50,399 nt of DNA from Zobellella denitrificans (GTDB taxonomy: Bacteria > Pseudomonadota > Gammaproteobacteria > Enterobacterales > Aeromonadaceae): positions 1 through 50,399 of the forward strand of contig NZ_NMUO01000018.1 in assembly GCF_002237365.1 (NCBI RefSeq), read 5' to 3'. Position numbers and translations under genes: made by a program. Under the pieces are notes generated by a model. It ran no database searches. It worked only from the letters and a program-made list of their open reading frames with translations, and was not told the origin of the DNA. Shown in pieces: positions 1 to 8,801 of the stretch; the stretch's first letter is position 1, and each line of letters opens with the position of its first letter.

Positions 1-360
1 GCCCTGGGCCTGGCCGCCATTCTGGGCGCCGCTCGGCTGAGGCGCCGCCGGCGCCGGGGCCGGCTGTTGGGCCGCATCCTGCTGAGCCGCCAGTATGGCG
101 CGCTGGCGCTCGATCACCTGCTCCAGCCGGTAACTCTGCTCTTCCAGCAGGCCGCGCAATTCGCTGACTTCCTGCTGCAACCCGTTCAGCTGGCGCTGTT
201 GGTCTATTTGGGCCTGGCTGCGGGCGTTGAAGGCGCGCTCCAGTTCAGCCAGGCGATCATTGACGGAGCCGCTGCCACCCACGCTCGTCACCGGTGCCTG
301 GGCCCAGCTGGAGGTGGATAAAACAGCGGCCATCGAAATGGCCGCTAAATTAATCTTCAT
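1..360 (-). CDS. cpoB: Cell division coordinator CpoB/YbgF, N-terminal part
   Basis: Periplasmic partner of the Tol-Pal system; in the family it links peptidoglycan synthesis with outer-membrane constriction. The frame opens at 360 and is still open at the window edge, so only the first 120 residues are present. Residues 1-20 are a Sec signal peptide ending SSWA-QA. Residues 35-95 form a Q/E/L-rich coiled coil, the trimerisation helix of the family, followed by an A/P/Q-rich linker. The TPR half lies outside the window. It is the last gene seen of tolQRAB-pal-cpoB, 16 nt after pal. Identification is strong from order and architecture. Confidence 0.9.
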   Translation of the reverse strand, partial: MKINLAAISMAAVLSTSSWAQAPVTSVGGSGSVNDRLAELERAFNARSQAQIDQQRQLNGLQQEVSELRGLLEEQSYRLEQVIERQRAILAAQQDAAQQPAPAPAAPQPSGAQNGGQAQG

Positions 361-376
361 AGGGTCGACTTAAACC

Positions 377-898
377 TTAGTAAACCAGAACCGCGCGGCG
401 GTTCTTGGCGAAACCGGCTTCGGAGCGAGAAGTATCTACCGGCTTCTCCTCACCGTAGCTGACGATGGCCAGTTGGGCACCGTTCACACCCAGGCTCTGC
501 AGGTAGCTGGTCACGGCCTTGGCACGACGCTCGCCCAGGGCGATGTTGTACTCGGGAGTGCCGCGCTCGTCCGCATGGCCTTCCACCAGCACGCTGACGG
601 AGGGGTTGGAACGCAGGAAGCTGGCGTGGGCTTCCAGTACCTGGGCGTAGTGGCCGGTCACTTCGTCACGGTCGAACTCGAAGTAGATCACGTTCTCGCG
701 ACGCAGGGCTTCGTACTGCTGGCGCATCTGCTCATCGGCAGACATGGCACCGCCCACACCGCCGGTCTGTACGCCGTCCTGATAGCCGCTGCCCGCGGTA
801 CCGGTCATCGCATCGGAATCACTGGTGGAGCTACATGCGGCCAGGGTCAACATGGGCAGCGCTACCGCCAGACTCTGAAGCAGTTTTTTCATTTGCAT
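377..898 (-). CDS. pal: Peptidoglycan-associated lipoprotein Pal
   Basis: Outer-membrane lipoprotein that binds peptidoglycan and is moved by the Tol machine to sites of constriction. The signal peptide ends in the lipobox LTLAAC, followed by a Ser/Gly/Asp-rich tether. The C-terminal OmpA-like domain begins near IYFEFD and shows VEGHADERGTPEYN and ERRAKAV, the diaminopimelate-binding pattern. About 173 aa, normal for Pal. Three in-frame ATGs lie close together (901, 898, 892); the one at 898 has the best spacing, 6 nt, from AAGGA. It lies between tolB and cpoB. Confidence 0.95.
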   Translation of the reverse strand: MQMKKLLQSLAVALPMLTLAACSSTSDSDAMTGTAGSGYQDGVQTGGVGGAMSADEQMRQQYEALRRENVIYFEFDRDEVTGHYAQVLEAHASFLRSNPSVSVLVEGHADERGTPEYNIALGERRAKAVTSYLQSLGVNGAQLAIVSYGEEKPVDTSRSEAGFAKNRRAVLVY

Positions 899-924
899 CA
901 TTTTTCCTTAGAAATTGCAATGGT

Positions 925-2223
925 TTAGTTAAGGAACGGTGACCATGCCGGTGCACGAACATCACCGCTTCGTGCGGGCAGCCTGGCCTTGAAGCGACCA
1001 TCCATAGACACCAGGGACAGCACCTGGCGGCCCTGATAGGTAGTACTATAGATGATCATGGTGCCGTTTGGTGCCGGGCTTGGCGATTCATCAAGCTGGG
1101 TTTCAGTTAACACCTGCATATGACCGCTATCCAGCTCCTGACGGGCAATTCGGTACTGTCCCTGTGAGCGACTGACCAGCACCAGGCTCTTGCCGTCTCT
1201 GGTCACGCTGGGTCCTAGATTCATATCCCCCTGGAAGGTGACACGACGGGTGTCACCCGAACCCAGATCGACCCGGTAGATCTGCGGCCGGCCGCCCCGC
1301 TCGGAAGCGAAGAAAAGGGCATTGCCGTCCGTCGACCAGGCCGGTTCGGTGTCGATTGTGCGGTTATTGGTCACCCGGGTCAACTGGCGGCTGGCCAGGT
1401 TGAGCACATAGATTTCGGGCTGACCGTCCCGGGACAACACCAGGGCCAGGCGGCTGCCGTCCGGCGACCACTGGGGCGCGCCGTTGATGCCCGGCTGGGA
1501 GCTGACCACCTGACGCTGCTGGCTGTAGATGTCCTGCACCACCACCTCGGCCTTCTTGTTCTCGAAGGACACATAGGCCAACCGGCGGCCGTCCGGCGAC
1601 CAGGCCGGCGACATCAGCGGCTCGCGGGAACGCAGCAGCACCTGCTCGTTGAAGCCGTCGTAGTCGGCGATCATCAACTGATAGGGGTACTGGGCACCGT
1701 GCTGCACGTTGACGTAGGCGATGCGAGTGAGGAAGGCGCCCTTGATGCCGGTGAGCTTCTCGAACACGATATCGGCGATGCGGTGGGCGTACTGGCGCAG
1801 CTGGGCCGCCGGCACGGTGGCGCTGCGGCTTTCAAGCAGCTGGGCGCCGTTCCTGTCCAGCACATCGGCCAGCTCGAAACTGATGCGGTACTGATCGCCA
1901 CCGGCCGGCTCAATGGTGCCCACCACCACCGCCTCGACCTGGCGGGAACCCCAGAGGGCGGGGTTGAGCTGGCTGGCCTGGGCCACCTGCTGCGGCAGGC
2001 TGCCACGATCCAGCGGACGGAACATACCGCTGTTGCGCAGATCGCTGGCGATCACCTCCGCCAGATCCTGGGGCATGGCCCCTCCCCCGGTCCATTGAAA
2101 AGGCACCACCGCCACCGGACGGGCGCTGTCGATGCCGCCGGTAATAATGATATCCAGCGCCGCCTGAGCCCGGCCTGCGAGCAGCAGCAGCGGCAGCCAT
2201 AACCACAACCATCTTTTTGTCAT
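925..2223 (-). CDS. tolB: Tol-Pal system periplasmic beta-propeller TolB
   Basis: Periplasmic protein that contacts Pal and is released from it by TolA and the proton-driven motor. The chosen start gives 432 aa with signal peptide [21 protein letters not shown]. An N-terminal alpha/beta domain follows, then a six-bladed propeller with repeated SPDGxxLA motifs ([42 protein letters not shown]). The frame stays open upstream to 2340, but that stretch lies inside tolA and has no signal sequence, so it was rejected. The start is 2 nt after the tolA stop, indicating translational coupling. Confidence 0.96.
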   Translation of the reverse strand: MTKRWLWLWLPLLLLAGRAQAALDIIITGGIDSARPVAVVPFQWTGGGAMPQDLAEVIASDLRNSGMFRPLDRGSLPQQVAQASQLNPALWGSRQVEAVVVGTIEPAGGDQYRISFELADVLDRNGAQLLESRSATVPAAQLRQYAHRIADIVFEKLTGIKGAFLTRIAYVNVQHGAQYPYQLMIADYDGFNEQVLLRSREPLMSPAWSPDGRRLAYVSFENKKAEVVVQDIYSQQRQVVSSQPGINGAPQWSPDGSRLALVLSRDGQPEIYVLNLASRQLTRVTNNRTIDTEPAWSTDGNALFFASERGGRPQIYRVDLGSGDTRRVTFQGDMNLGPSVTRDGKSLVLVSRSQGQYRIARQELDSGHMQVLTETQLDESPSPAPNGTMIIYSTTYQGRQVLSLVSMDGRFKARLPARSGDVRAPAWSPFLN

Positions 2224-2225
2224 CA

Positions 2226-3389
2226 CTAGAGCCTCGGTATCAGCGTTAAATTCAGGTTTTGCAATTGTCGGTTCACTTCCGGATCCTTCGGCATCGGCAG
2301 GGTGCCGGTCTTGCGGATAGCCAGCTCCGCCGAGCGGCACACTTCCCCGTCACCCTGGCCCTGGCCAATCTGCAGGATAAGGCCGTCGGCCGCCACCCGG
2401 ATATTGATCCGGCACTGCTTGCCGACCATGGTCGGCCCCACCAGCCAGTTGCGCTGAATGGCAGCGATGATCATGCCGGTATAGCGATCCACCTCGCCCG
2501 CCGCGGCCGCGGAAGAAGAGGAGGAGCCGGTCGGCCCCGAGCCCATCAGGGCTTCCAGATCCTTCAGCGCCTGCTCCTGTTCGCGCTTCAGCGCGGCCTC
2601 GGCCTGCTTTTTCGCCTCTTCGGCCTTGCGCTTCTGTTCGGCTTCCGCCTGCTTTTTCGCCTCTTCGGCCTTGCGAGCCTCTTCCGCCTTGCGCTTTTGC
2701 TCGGCCTCGGCCTGCTTTTTCGCCTCTTCAGCCTTGCGAGCCTCTTCCGCCTTGCGTTTTTGCTCGGCCTCGGCCTGCTTTTTGGCTTCCTCGGCCTTGC
2801 GCGCCTCTTCCGCTTTACGCGCCTCTTCTGCCTTGCGTTGTTGCTCGGCTTCGGCCTGCTTTTTGGCTTCCTCGGCCTTGCGCGCCTCTTCCGCCTTGCG
2901 TGCCTGCTCCGCGGCCGCCTGCTTTCTCGCTTCCTCGGCCTTGCGGGCTTCCTCCGCCTTGCGCGCCTCTTCCGCCTTGCGGGCTTCCTCGGCCTTGCGC
3001 TGCTGCTCTACCACCTGCTGGCGTTCACGCTCGGCCTGAGCCTGTTGCTCGGCCACTACCTTCTGCTGTTCGGCCTGGCGGGCCGCCTCTGCTGCCGCCC
3101 GCTGCTGTGCCGCCTGCCGCTCGGCTTCTTCGGCGGCACGCTGTTCGGCTTCCTGCCGTGCCTGTTCGGCCGCCTGGGCCTGCTGCTGTTTGGCCTGCAT
3201 GTCGGCCAGCTGCTGCGCCTGGGCCGCCACCATGCCATCGTCTATCATGGTAGCTTCGATTATGGATACCGCCTGGGTCGGCCGCTTGGGCGCATTGAAA
3301 TTGACGCCCACCAGGAAAAAGATCCCGATCGTCAGGTGCAGAGCCAGCGAGATCAGTAACGGCTTGCGAATGCCCTCGTTCTCGGTCAT
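2226..3389 (-). CDS. tolA: Tol-Pal envelope-spanning protein TolA
   Basis: Inner-membrane protein whose long helix crosses the periplasm to reach TolB and Pal. One TM helix is at about residues 10-30 ([19 protein letters not shown]). Residues 50-280 are an almost pure A/E/K/Q/R helix built from [19 protein letters not shown]-type blocks. A compact C-terminal domain III follows (about 295-387, with [13 protein letters not shown] and [11 protein letters not shown]). In the DNA the helix is encoded by near-identical 63-bp units between about 2625 and 2900, which could change length by recombination. It lies 7 nt from tolR. Confidence 0.95.
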   Translation of the reverse strand: MTENEGIRKPLLISLALHLTIGIFFLVGVNFNAPKRPTQAVSIIEATMIDDGMVAAQAQQLADMQAKQQQAQAAEQARQEAEQRAAEEAERQAAQQRAAAEAARQAEQQKVVAEQQAQAERERQQVVEQQRKAEEARKAEEARKAEEARKAEEARKQAAAEQARKAEEARKAEEAKKQAEAEQQRKAEEARKAEEARKAEEAKKQAEAEQKRKAEEARKAEEAKKQAEAEQKRKAEEARKAEEAKKQAEAEQKRKAEEAKKQAEAALKREQEQALKDLEALMGSGPTGSSSSSAAAAGEVDRYTGMIIAAIQRNWLVGPTMVGKQCRINIRVAADGLILQIGQGQGDGEVCRSAELAIRKTGTLPMPKDPEVNRQLQNLNLTLIPRL

Positions 3390-3396
3390 GAGTCCG

Positions 3397-3822
3397 CTAC
3401 TGCTCCGGTTGGGTCATGAGGCCGACGGACGGCACCCCGGCCGCCTTCAGGGTCGCCATCAGCTGGATCACGGCGTCATAACGTACATTGGCATCGCCCT
3501 TCACCACCACCGGCGCTTCCGGCGTGGTTCTCAGCTGATCCTGCACCATGGTGGCCAGCTCCAGCAGATCCACCGCCTCGTCCCGGCTGTCGCCCACGTC
3601 CAGGAAATACCGGCCTTCGGCGTCGATGGACGCCACCAGCGGCCTTTCGCTGTCTTCCGGCAGCATCTCGGCCTGGGCCTGGGGCAGATCCACCTTGACC
3701 CCCTGGGTGATCACCGGTGCCGTGGCCATAAAGATGATCAGCAGCACCAGCATGACGTCGATATAGGGCACCACGTTGATCTCGGCAACGCTTTTGCGAC
3801 GCCTGCGCTGATAGCCGTGCAT
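3397..3822 (-). CDS. tolR: Tol-Pal proton-channel subunit TolR
   Basis: Inner-membrane subunit that with TolQ forms the proton-powered motor energising TolA (ExbD/TolR family). It has 141 aa with one TM helix near the N-terminus in YIDVMLVLLIIFMATAP. The Asp in this helix (YIDVML) is the conserved protonatable residue. A periplasmic domain follows (VVKGDANVRYDAVIQLM). The start ATG shares one base with the tolQ stop (TGATG), so the two subunits are translationally coupled. Confidence 0.96.
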   Translation of the reverse strand: MHGYQRRRRKSVAEINVVPYIDVMLVLLIIFMATAPVITQGVKVDLPQAQAEMLPEDSERPLVASIDAEGRYFLDVGDSRDEAVDLLELATMVQDQLRTTPEAPVVVKGDANVRYDAVIQLMATLKAAGVPSVGLMTQPEQ

Positions 3823-4502
3823 CAGTTGTTACCTGTCATCACTTGGCGGTTGAGGATGGTAGAGAATTCGTCCATGAAGTTGGCCAGGTGGTTTTCCTGC
3901 CGCTCTACCTGATAGCTGAAGCGGTTATAGGCGATAACCGCCGGTATGGCCGCAAACAGGCCCATGGCGGTGGCGATCAGCGCCTCGGCGATGCCGGGGG
4001 CCACCATCGCCAGGGTGGCCTGCTGCACCTCGGCCAGGGCGATAAAGGCGTTCATGATGCCCCAGACGGTACCGAACAGGCCGATATAGGGGCTGATGGA
4101 GCCGATGGTGGCCAGCAGCGACAGGTTGGTCTCCAGCCGGTCCACTTCCCGGGACAGGGCGACCCGCATGGTGCGGTAGGTGCCTTCCAGTATGCTGTCC
4201 TGGGCACGGCCCTGTTTTTGCAGGCGCACAAATTCCTTGAAGCCGGCGTAAAAAATCTGCTCCATGCCGGCCAGGCTGTCGCGGCGGGCGTTGCTCTCGT
4301 GGTAGAGGCGGCTCAGGTCGGAGCCGGACCAGAACTTTTCTTCGAAGGTTTCGGCGTCATCCCGGGCCGTGGTCAGCACCTTGCGCCGATTGATGATCAG
4401 CGCCCAGGACAGGACGGAGAAGCCCATCAGGGTCAGCATCACCAGCTGGACCAGCAGGCTGGCCTCCAAGAACAGACCTATAAACGATATTTCAGCGTGC
4501 AC
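3822..4502 (-). CDS. tolQ: Tol-Pal motor subunit TolQ
   Basis: Polytopic inner-membrane protein of the MotA/TolQ/ExbB family, the stator-like pentamer around TolR. It has 226 aa. TM segments are near residues 15-36 ([20 protein letters not shown]), about 130-155 ([22 protein letters not shown]) and about 170-190 ([23 protein letters not shown]). The GLFGTVWGI and [11 protein letters not shown] motifs are typical. It overlaps ybgC upstream by 11 nt and tolR downstream by 1 nt. Confidence 0.96.
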   Translation of the reverse strand: MHAEISFIGLFLEASLLVQLVMLTLMGFSVLSWALIINRRKVLTTARDDAETFEEKFWSGSDLSRLYHESNARRDSLAGMEQIFYAGFKEFVRLQKQGRAQDSILEGTYRTMRVALSREVDRLETNLSLLATIGSISPYIGLFGTVWGIMNAFIALAEVQQATLAMVAPGIAEALIATAMGLFAAIPAVIAYNRFSYQVERQENHLANFMDEFSTILNRQVMTGNN

Positions 4503-4902
4503 CTGACAATACTCCCATCAGCGGCTCAGGAATGGCAAAAGGTTTCATTTGAGCAATCTGGACGCAGGCGATCAGTACTTCGCCCCTGGCCAGACAAAGG
4601 CCCGCATCATCCAGAATTTCCTGCTCAAACACAATAGAGGCTCGTTTCAGCATTTTCACCGTCACGGTGACTTTTAATGCATCATTGAAGCGCGCCGGCT
4701 TGCGCAGATCCAGCTCGACACGCCGCACCACAAAGGCGACCCCCTGCTCCAACAACCCGTCTTGCTCAATCCCTTGACTGCGCAGCCACTCGGTGCGCGC
4801 TCTCTCCATGAATTTCAGATAGTTGGCGTTATAAACGATACCACCGGCATCGGTATCTTCGTAGTAGATACGCACCGGCCAATAAAAGTTCGTATCAGAC
4901 AT
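4492..4902 (-). CDS. ybgC: Acyl-CoA thioesterase YbgC
   Basis: Hotdog-fold thioesterase that opens the tol-pal cluster in most gammaproteobacteria; the E. coli protein acts on short acyl-CoA or acyl-ACP. It has 136 aa. The 4-hydroxybenzoyl-CoA thioesterase-type active site is visible as [28 protein letters not shown], where the Asp in TDAGG is catalytic. The 3' end overlaps tolQ by 11 nt. A tandem heptamer repeat lies about 100 bp upstream, in the gap to ruvB. Confidence 0.93.
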   Translation of the reverse strand: MSDTNFYWPVRIYYEDTDAGGIVYNANYLKFMERARTEWLRSQGIEQDGLLEQGVAFVVRRVELDLRKPARFNDALKVTVTVKMLKRASIVFEQEILDDAGLCLARGEVLIACVQIAQMKPFAIPEPLMGVLSGAR

Positions 4903-5000
4903 CGGCTACTCGGCCGCGAGGCTCAAAAGATGGGCATACTATACCCGAGTCATGGGAGGGAAAGAAGATGGCCCCGGACAGCCACGACACCGGCTGACCC

Positions 5001-5103
5001 GGAAGCGGGAAGCGGGAAGCGGGAAGCGGGAAGCGGGAAGCGGGAAGCGGGAAGCCGAGCCTACCCACCTCTCGATCGACTTCAAGCTTCAAGCTTCCAG
5101 CTG
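5001..5103. repeat. Heptamer-bracketed module 1 (ruvB-ybgC gap)
   Basis: Seven perfect copies of GAAGCGG run from 5002 to 5050, with a degraded eighth to 5057. After a core of about 20 bp, GCTTCAA/GCTTCCA heptamers run in the opposite sense at 5081-5103. The two arrays face each other as inverted arms and can base-pair. The same architecture with different units recurs at five other gaps in the window. Confidence 0.85.
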
Positions 5104-5106
5104 CCG

Positions 5107-6114
5107 TTACGGTTCCGGCAGATCAAAGCCGAAGTGCAGGTAGGCCCTGGGGGTGGCGACGCGACCCCGGGGAGTGCGCTGCAAAAAACCCTGCTGGATA
5201 AGGTAGGGCTCAATCACGTCCTCGATGGTTTCCTTTTCCTCGCCGATGGCCGCCGCCAGGTTGTCGAGCCCCACCGGACCGCCCATGAACTTGTCAAGCA
5301 CGGCGTGCAGCAGCTTGCGGTCCATGTAGTCGAAGCCCTGCTTGTCCACGTCCAGCATGTCCAGCGCCTGGGCGGCGATGGCGGCGTCGATGCTGCCGCT
5401 GCCCTTGACCTCGGCGAAGTCCCGCACCCGGCGCAGCAGCCGGTTGGCGATGCGCGGCGTGCCCCGGGCCCGGCGCGCCATTTCAAAGGCACCGTCATCG
5501 TCGATATCGAGCCCCAGCTTGTCGGCACTGCGGCTGATGATATGGGCCAGATCCGCCACCTGGTAAAACTCCAGCCGCTGCACTATGCCGAAGCGATCGC
5601 GCAGCGGCGAGGTGAGGGAGCCGGCGCGGGTGGTGGCGCCCACCAGGGTGAAGGGCGGCAGTTCGAGCTTGATGGAGCGGGCCGCCGGCCCCTCCCCTAT
5701 CATGATGTCGAGCTGGTAGTCTTCCATCGCCGGATAGAGGATTTCCTCCACCACCGGGCTCAGGCGATGGATCTCGTCGATAAAGAGCACGTCGCCCGGC
5801 TCCAGGTTGGTGAGCATGGCCGCCAGATCACCGGCCTTCTCCAACACAGGGCCAGAGGTGGTCTTGATGTTCACCCCCATCTCATTGGCGACGATATTGG
5901 CCAGGGTGGTTTTGCCGAGCCCCGGCGGGCCGAAGATCAGCAGGTGATCGAGGGCTTCTTCCCGCCGGCGCGCCGCCTCGATGAAGATTTCCATCTGGCT
6001 GCGCACATGATCCTGGCCCCGGTAATCCGCCAGCGCCTTGGGGCGGATGGCCCTGTCGATGGCTTCCTCTTCCCGCCGGGGGGCCGGGTTGATAAAACGG
6101 TCCGCTTCTATCAT
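5107..6114 (-). CDS. ruvB: Holliday junction branch migration helicase RuvB
   Basis: Hexameric AAA+ motor that with RuvA drives branch migration of Holliday junctions. It has 335 aa, standard length. Visible motifs are Walker [12 protein letters not shown], Walker [13 protein letters not shown], sensor 1 LVGATTRAG and the arginine-finger region SPLRDRFGI, then the C-terminal winged helix ending [14 protein letters not shown]. It lies 3 nt downstream of ruvA. An initial [12 protein letters not shown]-like segment is conserved as [13 protein letters not shown]. Confidence 0.97.
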   Translation of the reverse strand: MIEADRFINPAPRREEEAIDRAIRPKALADYRGQDHVRSQMEIFIEAARRREEALDHLLIFGPPGLGKTTLANIVANEMGVNIKTTSGPVLEKAGDLAAMLTNLEPGDVLFIDEIHRLSPVVEEILYPAMEDYQLDIMIGEGPAARSIKLELPPFTLVGATTRAGSLTSPLRDRFGIVQRLEFYQVADLAHIISRSADKLGLDIDDDGAFEMARRARGTPRIANRLLRRVRDFAEVKGSGSIDAAIAAQALDMLDVDKQGFDYMDRKLLHAVLDKFMGGPVGLDNLAAAIGEEKETIEDVIEPYLIQQGFLQRTPRGRVATPRAYLHFGFDLPEP

Positions 6115-6117
6115 GGC

Positions 6118-6723
6118 TTATCCCATGCTCCGCAGGGCTTCGCGGATCAGTTGTTCGGCGTTCATCTCCGGCCTGGCGATTTTCTTCATCGCCTGCTCGG
6201 CCTGGGCCGCCTTGTAGCCGAGCGCCAGCAGCGCGGCCACGGCCTCGTCCCGGGCGCTGTCGGCCAGCACCGCGGAGGTCGCCGACTCGGGCGCCGGGTT
6301 GAACAGATCGTAACCGCCGAAGCCCTTGAGCCGGTCGCGCATCTCCACGATCAGCCGCTCGGCGGTCTTCTTGCCCACCCCCGGCAGCTTGACCAGGGCA
6401 CCGATCTCCCCCTGCTCCACGTTGTAGATGAACTGATCGGCGGTCATGCCGGAGAGGATGGCCAGCGCCAGCTTGGGGCCGACGCCGTTGGTCTTGATCA
6501 GCTCCCGGAACAGGGCCCGCTCGGTCTTGGTGTTGAAACCGAACAACAGCTGGGCGTCTTCCCGCACCACGAAGTGGGTGAGCAGGGTCACCGCCTCACC
6601 CACCTTGGGCAGTTCGTAGAAACAGCTCATGGGCAGGGTGACCTCGTAGCCCACCCCGTTCACATCCAGCAGGATCTCCGGCGCCTGCTTCTCGCTGATG
6701 ATACCTTTCAACCGACCTATCAC
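6118..6723 (-). CDS. ruvA: Holliday junction DNA-binding protein RuvA
   Basis: Tetrameric junction-binding subunit that loads RuvB. It has 201 aa. An OB-fold domain starts [28 protein letters not shown]. Two helix-hairpin-helix motifs follow ([13 protein letters not shown] and [16 protein letters not shown]), then a flexible linker and a C-terminal RuvB-contact domain ([20 protein letters not shown]). It is separated from ruvC by a gap of about 290 bp filled by a repeat module, so ruvC may not be tightly coupled to ruvAB here. Confidence 0.97.
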   Translation of the reverse strand: MIGRLKGIISEKQAPEILLDVNGVGYEVTLPMSCFYELPKVGEAVTLLTHFVVREDAQLLFGFNTKTERALFRELIKTNGVGPKLALAILSGMTADQFIYNVEQGEIGALVKLPGVGKKTAERLIVEMRDRLKGFGGYDLFNPAPESATSAVLADSARDEAVAALLALGYKAAQAEQAMKKIARPEMNAEQLIREALRSMG

Positions 6724-6794
6724 TGGGGCTCCCCGCTAACCAATCTGTGTGGCGCCAAGCATAATAAATAACTGGATAAATATCCATGCACCTG

Positions 6795-6999
6795 AGCTGG
6801 AAGCCATCAGCTAGAAGCTGGAAGCAGATCGAAGCTGTTTGGAAATATTGAACCGTCTCTTTGGATTCGGCTTTGTTTGCGGGATGGACTCCCGCCTGCG
6901 CGGGAGTGACTCACTTCTAGACAAAACACAGCCTCACAAACACGGCGTACTACTCCCAGCAACACCACTTCCAGCTTTCGGCTTCACGCTTCCAGCTTG
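6795..6999. repeat. Heptamer-bracketed module 2 (ruvC-ruvA gap)
   Basis: Direct-sense AAGCTGGAAGC-like heptamers at 6795-6836 (AGCTAGA, AGCTGGA, AGCAGAT) face inverse-sense units at 6967-6999 (TTCCAGC, GGCTTCACGC, TTCCAGC). The core of about 130 bp contains a smaller palindromic repeat at about 6886-6907 (ACTCCCGCCTGCGCGGGAGT). The module fills almost the whole gap between ruvA and ruvC; no gene is seen in it. Confidence 0.7.
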
Positions 7000-7011
7000 C
7001 GCGGCCGCGCG

Positions 7012-7533
7012 TCAGCGAAACCGCTTTCTCACCGTGCCACGTACCTGACCGGACATGCTGATCAGGCTCTGGCGGGTGTGACCATGGCACAGGGCCACCG
7101 CCAGGGCGTCGGCGGCATCGGCCTGGGGCGTGCCCGGCAGCGTCAGCAGCTTGACCACCATGTGCTGCACCTGGGCCTTGTCGGCGGCGCCGGTGCCCAC
7201 CACTGCCTGCTTGATCTGGCGGGCGGAATACTCCGCCACCTCCAGGCCGGCGTTGGCGGCGGCGACGATGGCCGCGCCCCGGGCCTGGCCCAGCTTCAGC
7301 GCCGAGTCCGGGTTGCGCGCCATAAACACCTGCTCGATGGCGAACAGCTCGGGCCGAAACTGCAGGATGATCTCGCTCACCCCGTCGTAGATCTTCTTCA
7401 GCCGGGGCGCCAGCTCATCGTCGCCCATGCGGATACAGCCCGAGCCCAGGTATTCCATCCTGTTGCCGGTCTGGCGCACCACGCCATAGCCGGTGATACG
7501 CGAGCCGGGATCGATGCCGAGGATAATGGACAT
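7012..7533 (-). CDS. ruvC: Crossover junction endodeoxyribonuclease RuvC
   Basis: Dimeric RNase H-fold nuclease that cuts Holliday junctions symmetrically. It has 173 aa. Catalytic acidic residues sit in [15 protein letters not shown] (Asp), [15 protein letters not shown] (Glu) and the C-terminal [13 protein letters not shown] (Asp pair). The C-terminus ends within a few bases of the inverse heptamer array of module 2, and the start lies just beside module 3. Confidence 0.96.
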   Translation of the reverse strand: MSIILGIDPGSRITGYGVVRQTGNRMEYLGSGCIRMGDDELAPRLKKIYDGVSEIILQFRPELFAIEQVFMARNPDSALKLGQARGAAIVAAANAGLEVAEYSARQIKQAVVGTGAADKAQVQHMVVKLLTLPGTPQADAADALAVALCHGHTRQSLISMSGQVRGTVRKRFR

Positions 7534-7540
7534 ATCAATA

Positions 7541-7614
7541 AAGCCGGAAGCTAGAAGCTAGAAGCAGGAACTTCTTCCAGCTTCAGGCTTCAGGCTTCAG
7601 GCTTCAGGCTTCAG
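7541..7614. repeat. Heptamer-bracketed module 3 (yebC-ruvC gap)
   Basis: GGAAGCTAGAAGCTAGAAGC at 7546-7565 faces an inverse array at 7575-7614, with four perfect CTTCAGG copies from 7581 to 7608 and a partial fifth. The core is about 10 bp, so the module can fold as one nearly continuous hairpin in RNA. The array runs into the stop codon of yebC. Confidence 0.85.
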
Positions 7615-8351
7615 AGCTTTTGAGCCACTTCATCGGAGATCTCGCCGTTGTGGTAGACCTCCTGCACGTCGTCCAGATCCTCGAGCATGTCGATAAGCCG
7701 GAGCAGCTTGGGCGCGGTGTCTTCGTCCAGCTCCGCCCTGGTGGAAGGGATCATGGTCACCTCGGCGTTGTCGGCGACCAGGCCGCCGGCGTCGAGGGCA
7801 TCCTTGACGGCGCCGAACTCGTCCCACTGGGTGTAGACGTCGATGGAACCGTCGTCGTTCACCACCACGTCCTCGGCGCCGGCCTCCAGCGCGGCGTCCA
7901 TCACCGCCTCTTCCTCCGCGTCCTGGTAGCTGATCACGCCCTTCTTCTCGAACAGGTAGGCCACGGAGCCGTCGGTGCCCAGGTTGCCGCCGCTCCTGGA
8001 AAAGGCATGGCGCACCTCGGACACGGTACGGTTGCGGTTGTCGGTCATGCATTCCACCATCACGGCGGTGCCGCCCGGGCCGTAGCCTTCGTAGACGATG
8101 GTTTCCAGCACCTGGCCGTCCAGCTCGCCGGCGCCGCGCTTGATCGCCCGGTCGATGGTGTCCCGGGTCATGTTGTTGGACAGCGCCTTGTCGATGGCGG
8201 CGCGCAGCCGCGGGTTGGAGGCGGCGTCGGAGCCGCCTTCACGGGAGGCCGTGGTCAGTTCACGGATAAGCTTGGTGAAGATCTTGCCGCGCTTGGCATC
8301 CTGGGCCGCCTTGCGGTGCTTGATATTGGCCCACTTACTATGACCTGCCAT
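7611..8351 (-). CDS. yebC: YebC/PmpR-family protein
   Basis: YebC/TACO1 family, about 246 aa. Members are DNA-binding regulators in some species; others have been shown to help ribosomes through polyproline stretches. It opens with the family signature [23 protein letters not shown] and keeps [18 protein letters not shown]. The start lies 3 nt after the nudB stop. The TGA stop (7613-7611) falls inside the heptamer array of module 3, so the repeat supplies the end of the gene. Confidence 0.95.
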   Translation of the reverse strand: MAGHSKWANIKHRKAAQDAKRGKIFTKLIRELTTASREGGSDAASNPRLRAAIDKALSNNMTRDTIDRAIKRGAGELDGQVLETIVYEGYGPGGTAVMVECMTDNRNRTVSEVRHAFSRSGGNLGTDGSVAYLFEKKGVISYQDAEEEAVMDAALEAGAEDVVVNDDGSIDVYTQWDEFGAVKDALDAGGLVADNAEVTMIPSTRAELDEDTAPKLLRLIDMLEDLDDVQEVYHNGEISDEVAQKL

Positions 8352-8354
8352 AGG

Positions 8355-8798
8355 TTATTCTCCGGTTTGCTTGCTCTGGATCAGCCTGCCGATGGCCTCC
8401 TGGTTGGTCCAGGAGCTGGCGGCGCGCCGGGCGTCCTCCAGGGGCAGCCAGCGCTGGGCCAGGTGCTCGCTCAAACGCACCTCGCGGGGCGCCGGCAGGC
8501 GTAAACGGAATTCGTATTCCCAGTTATGGGTGACCCCCGGGCGATAGCGGTGCCGCCAGCGGGGATAGATCTCGAAACGCACCCGGTGGCCGGTTTCCAC
8601 CAGCGCCAGGCCGTCGTCCAGCCTGATCCCGGTTTCTTCCTCCAGCTCGCGCACCGCCGCCTGAAAGCGGCTCTCGCCCGGCTCCAGGCTGCCGGTGACC
8701 GACTGCCAGAAGTCCGGGTTGTCCTTGCGTTGCAGCAGCAGCACCTGGTCCTCGGTATGAATGAGGACCAGCACCGACTCCGGGTGCTTGTGGCCCAT
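8355..8798 (-). CDS. nudB: Dihydroneopterin triphosphate pyrophosphatase NudB
   Basis: Nudix hydrolase that removes pyrophosphate from dihydroneopterin triphosphate in folate synthesis. It has 147 aa. The Nudix box is GSLEPGESRFQAAVRELEEETGI, near residues 37-59. It starts MGHKHPESVLVLIHTEDQVLLLQRKDNPDFWQSV, as in the E. coli protein. It sits between aspS (3-nt gap) and yebC (3-nt gap), the usual order in this lineage, and is probably co-transcribed from the aspS promoter. Confidence 0.94.
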   Translation of the reverse strand: MGHKHPESVLVLIHTEDQVLLLQRKDNPDFWQSVTGSLEPGESRFQAAVRELEEETGIRLDDGLALVETGHRVRFEIYPRWRHRYRPGVTHNWEYEFRLRLPAPREVRLSEHLAQRWLPLEDARRAASSWTNQEAIGRLIQSKQTGE

Positions 8799-8801
8799 GC
8801 C

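Noticed and set aside
2224-2340. N-terminal extension of TolB to 2340
   Set aside because: It lies inside tolA, has no signal peptide, and would bury the clear signal sequence starting at 2223.
5001-5057. Possible CRISPR array (regular short repeats)
   Set aside because: Units are 7 bp and contiguous, without spacers, and no cas gene is present.
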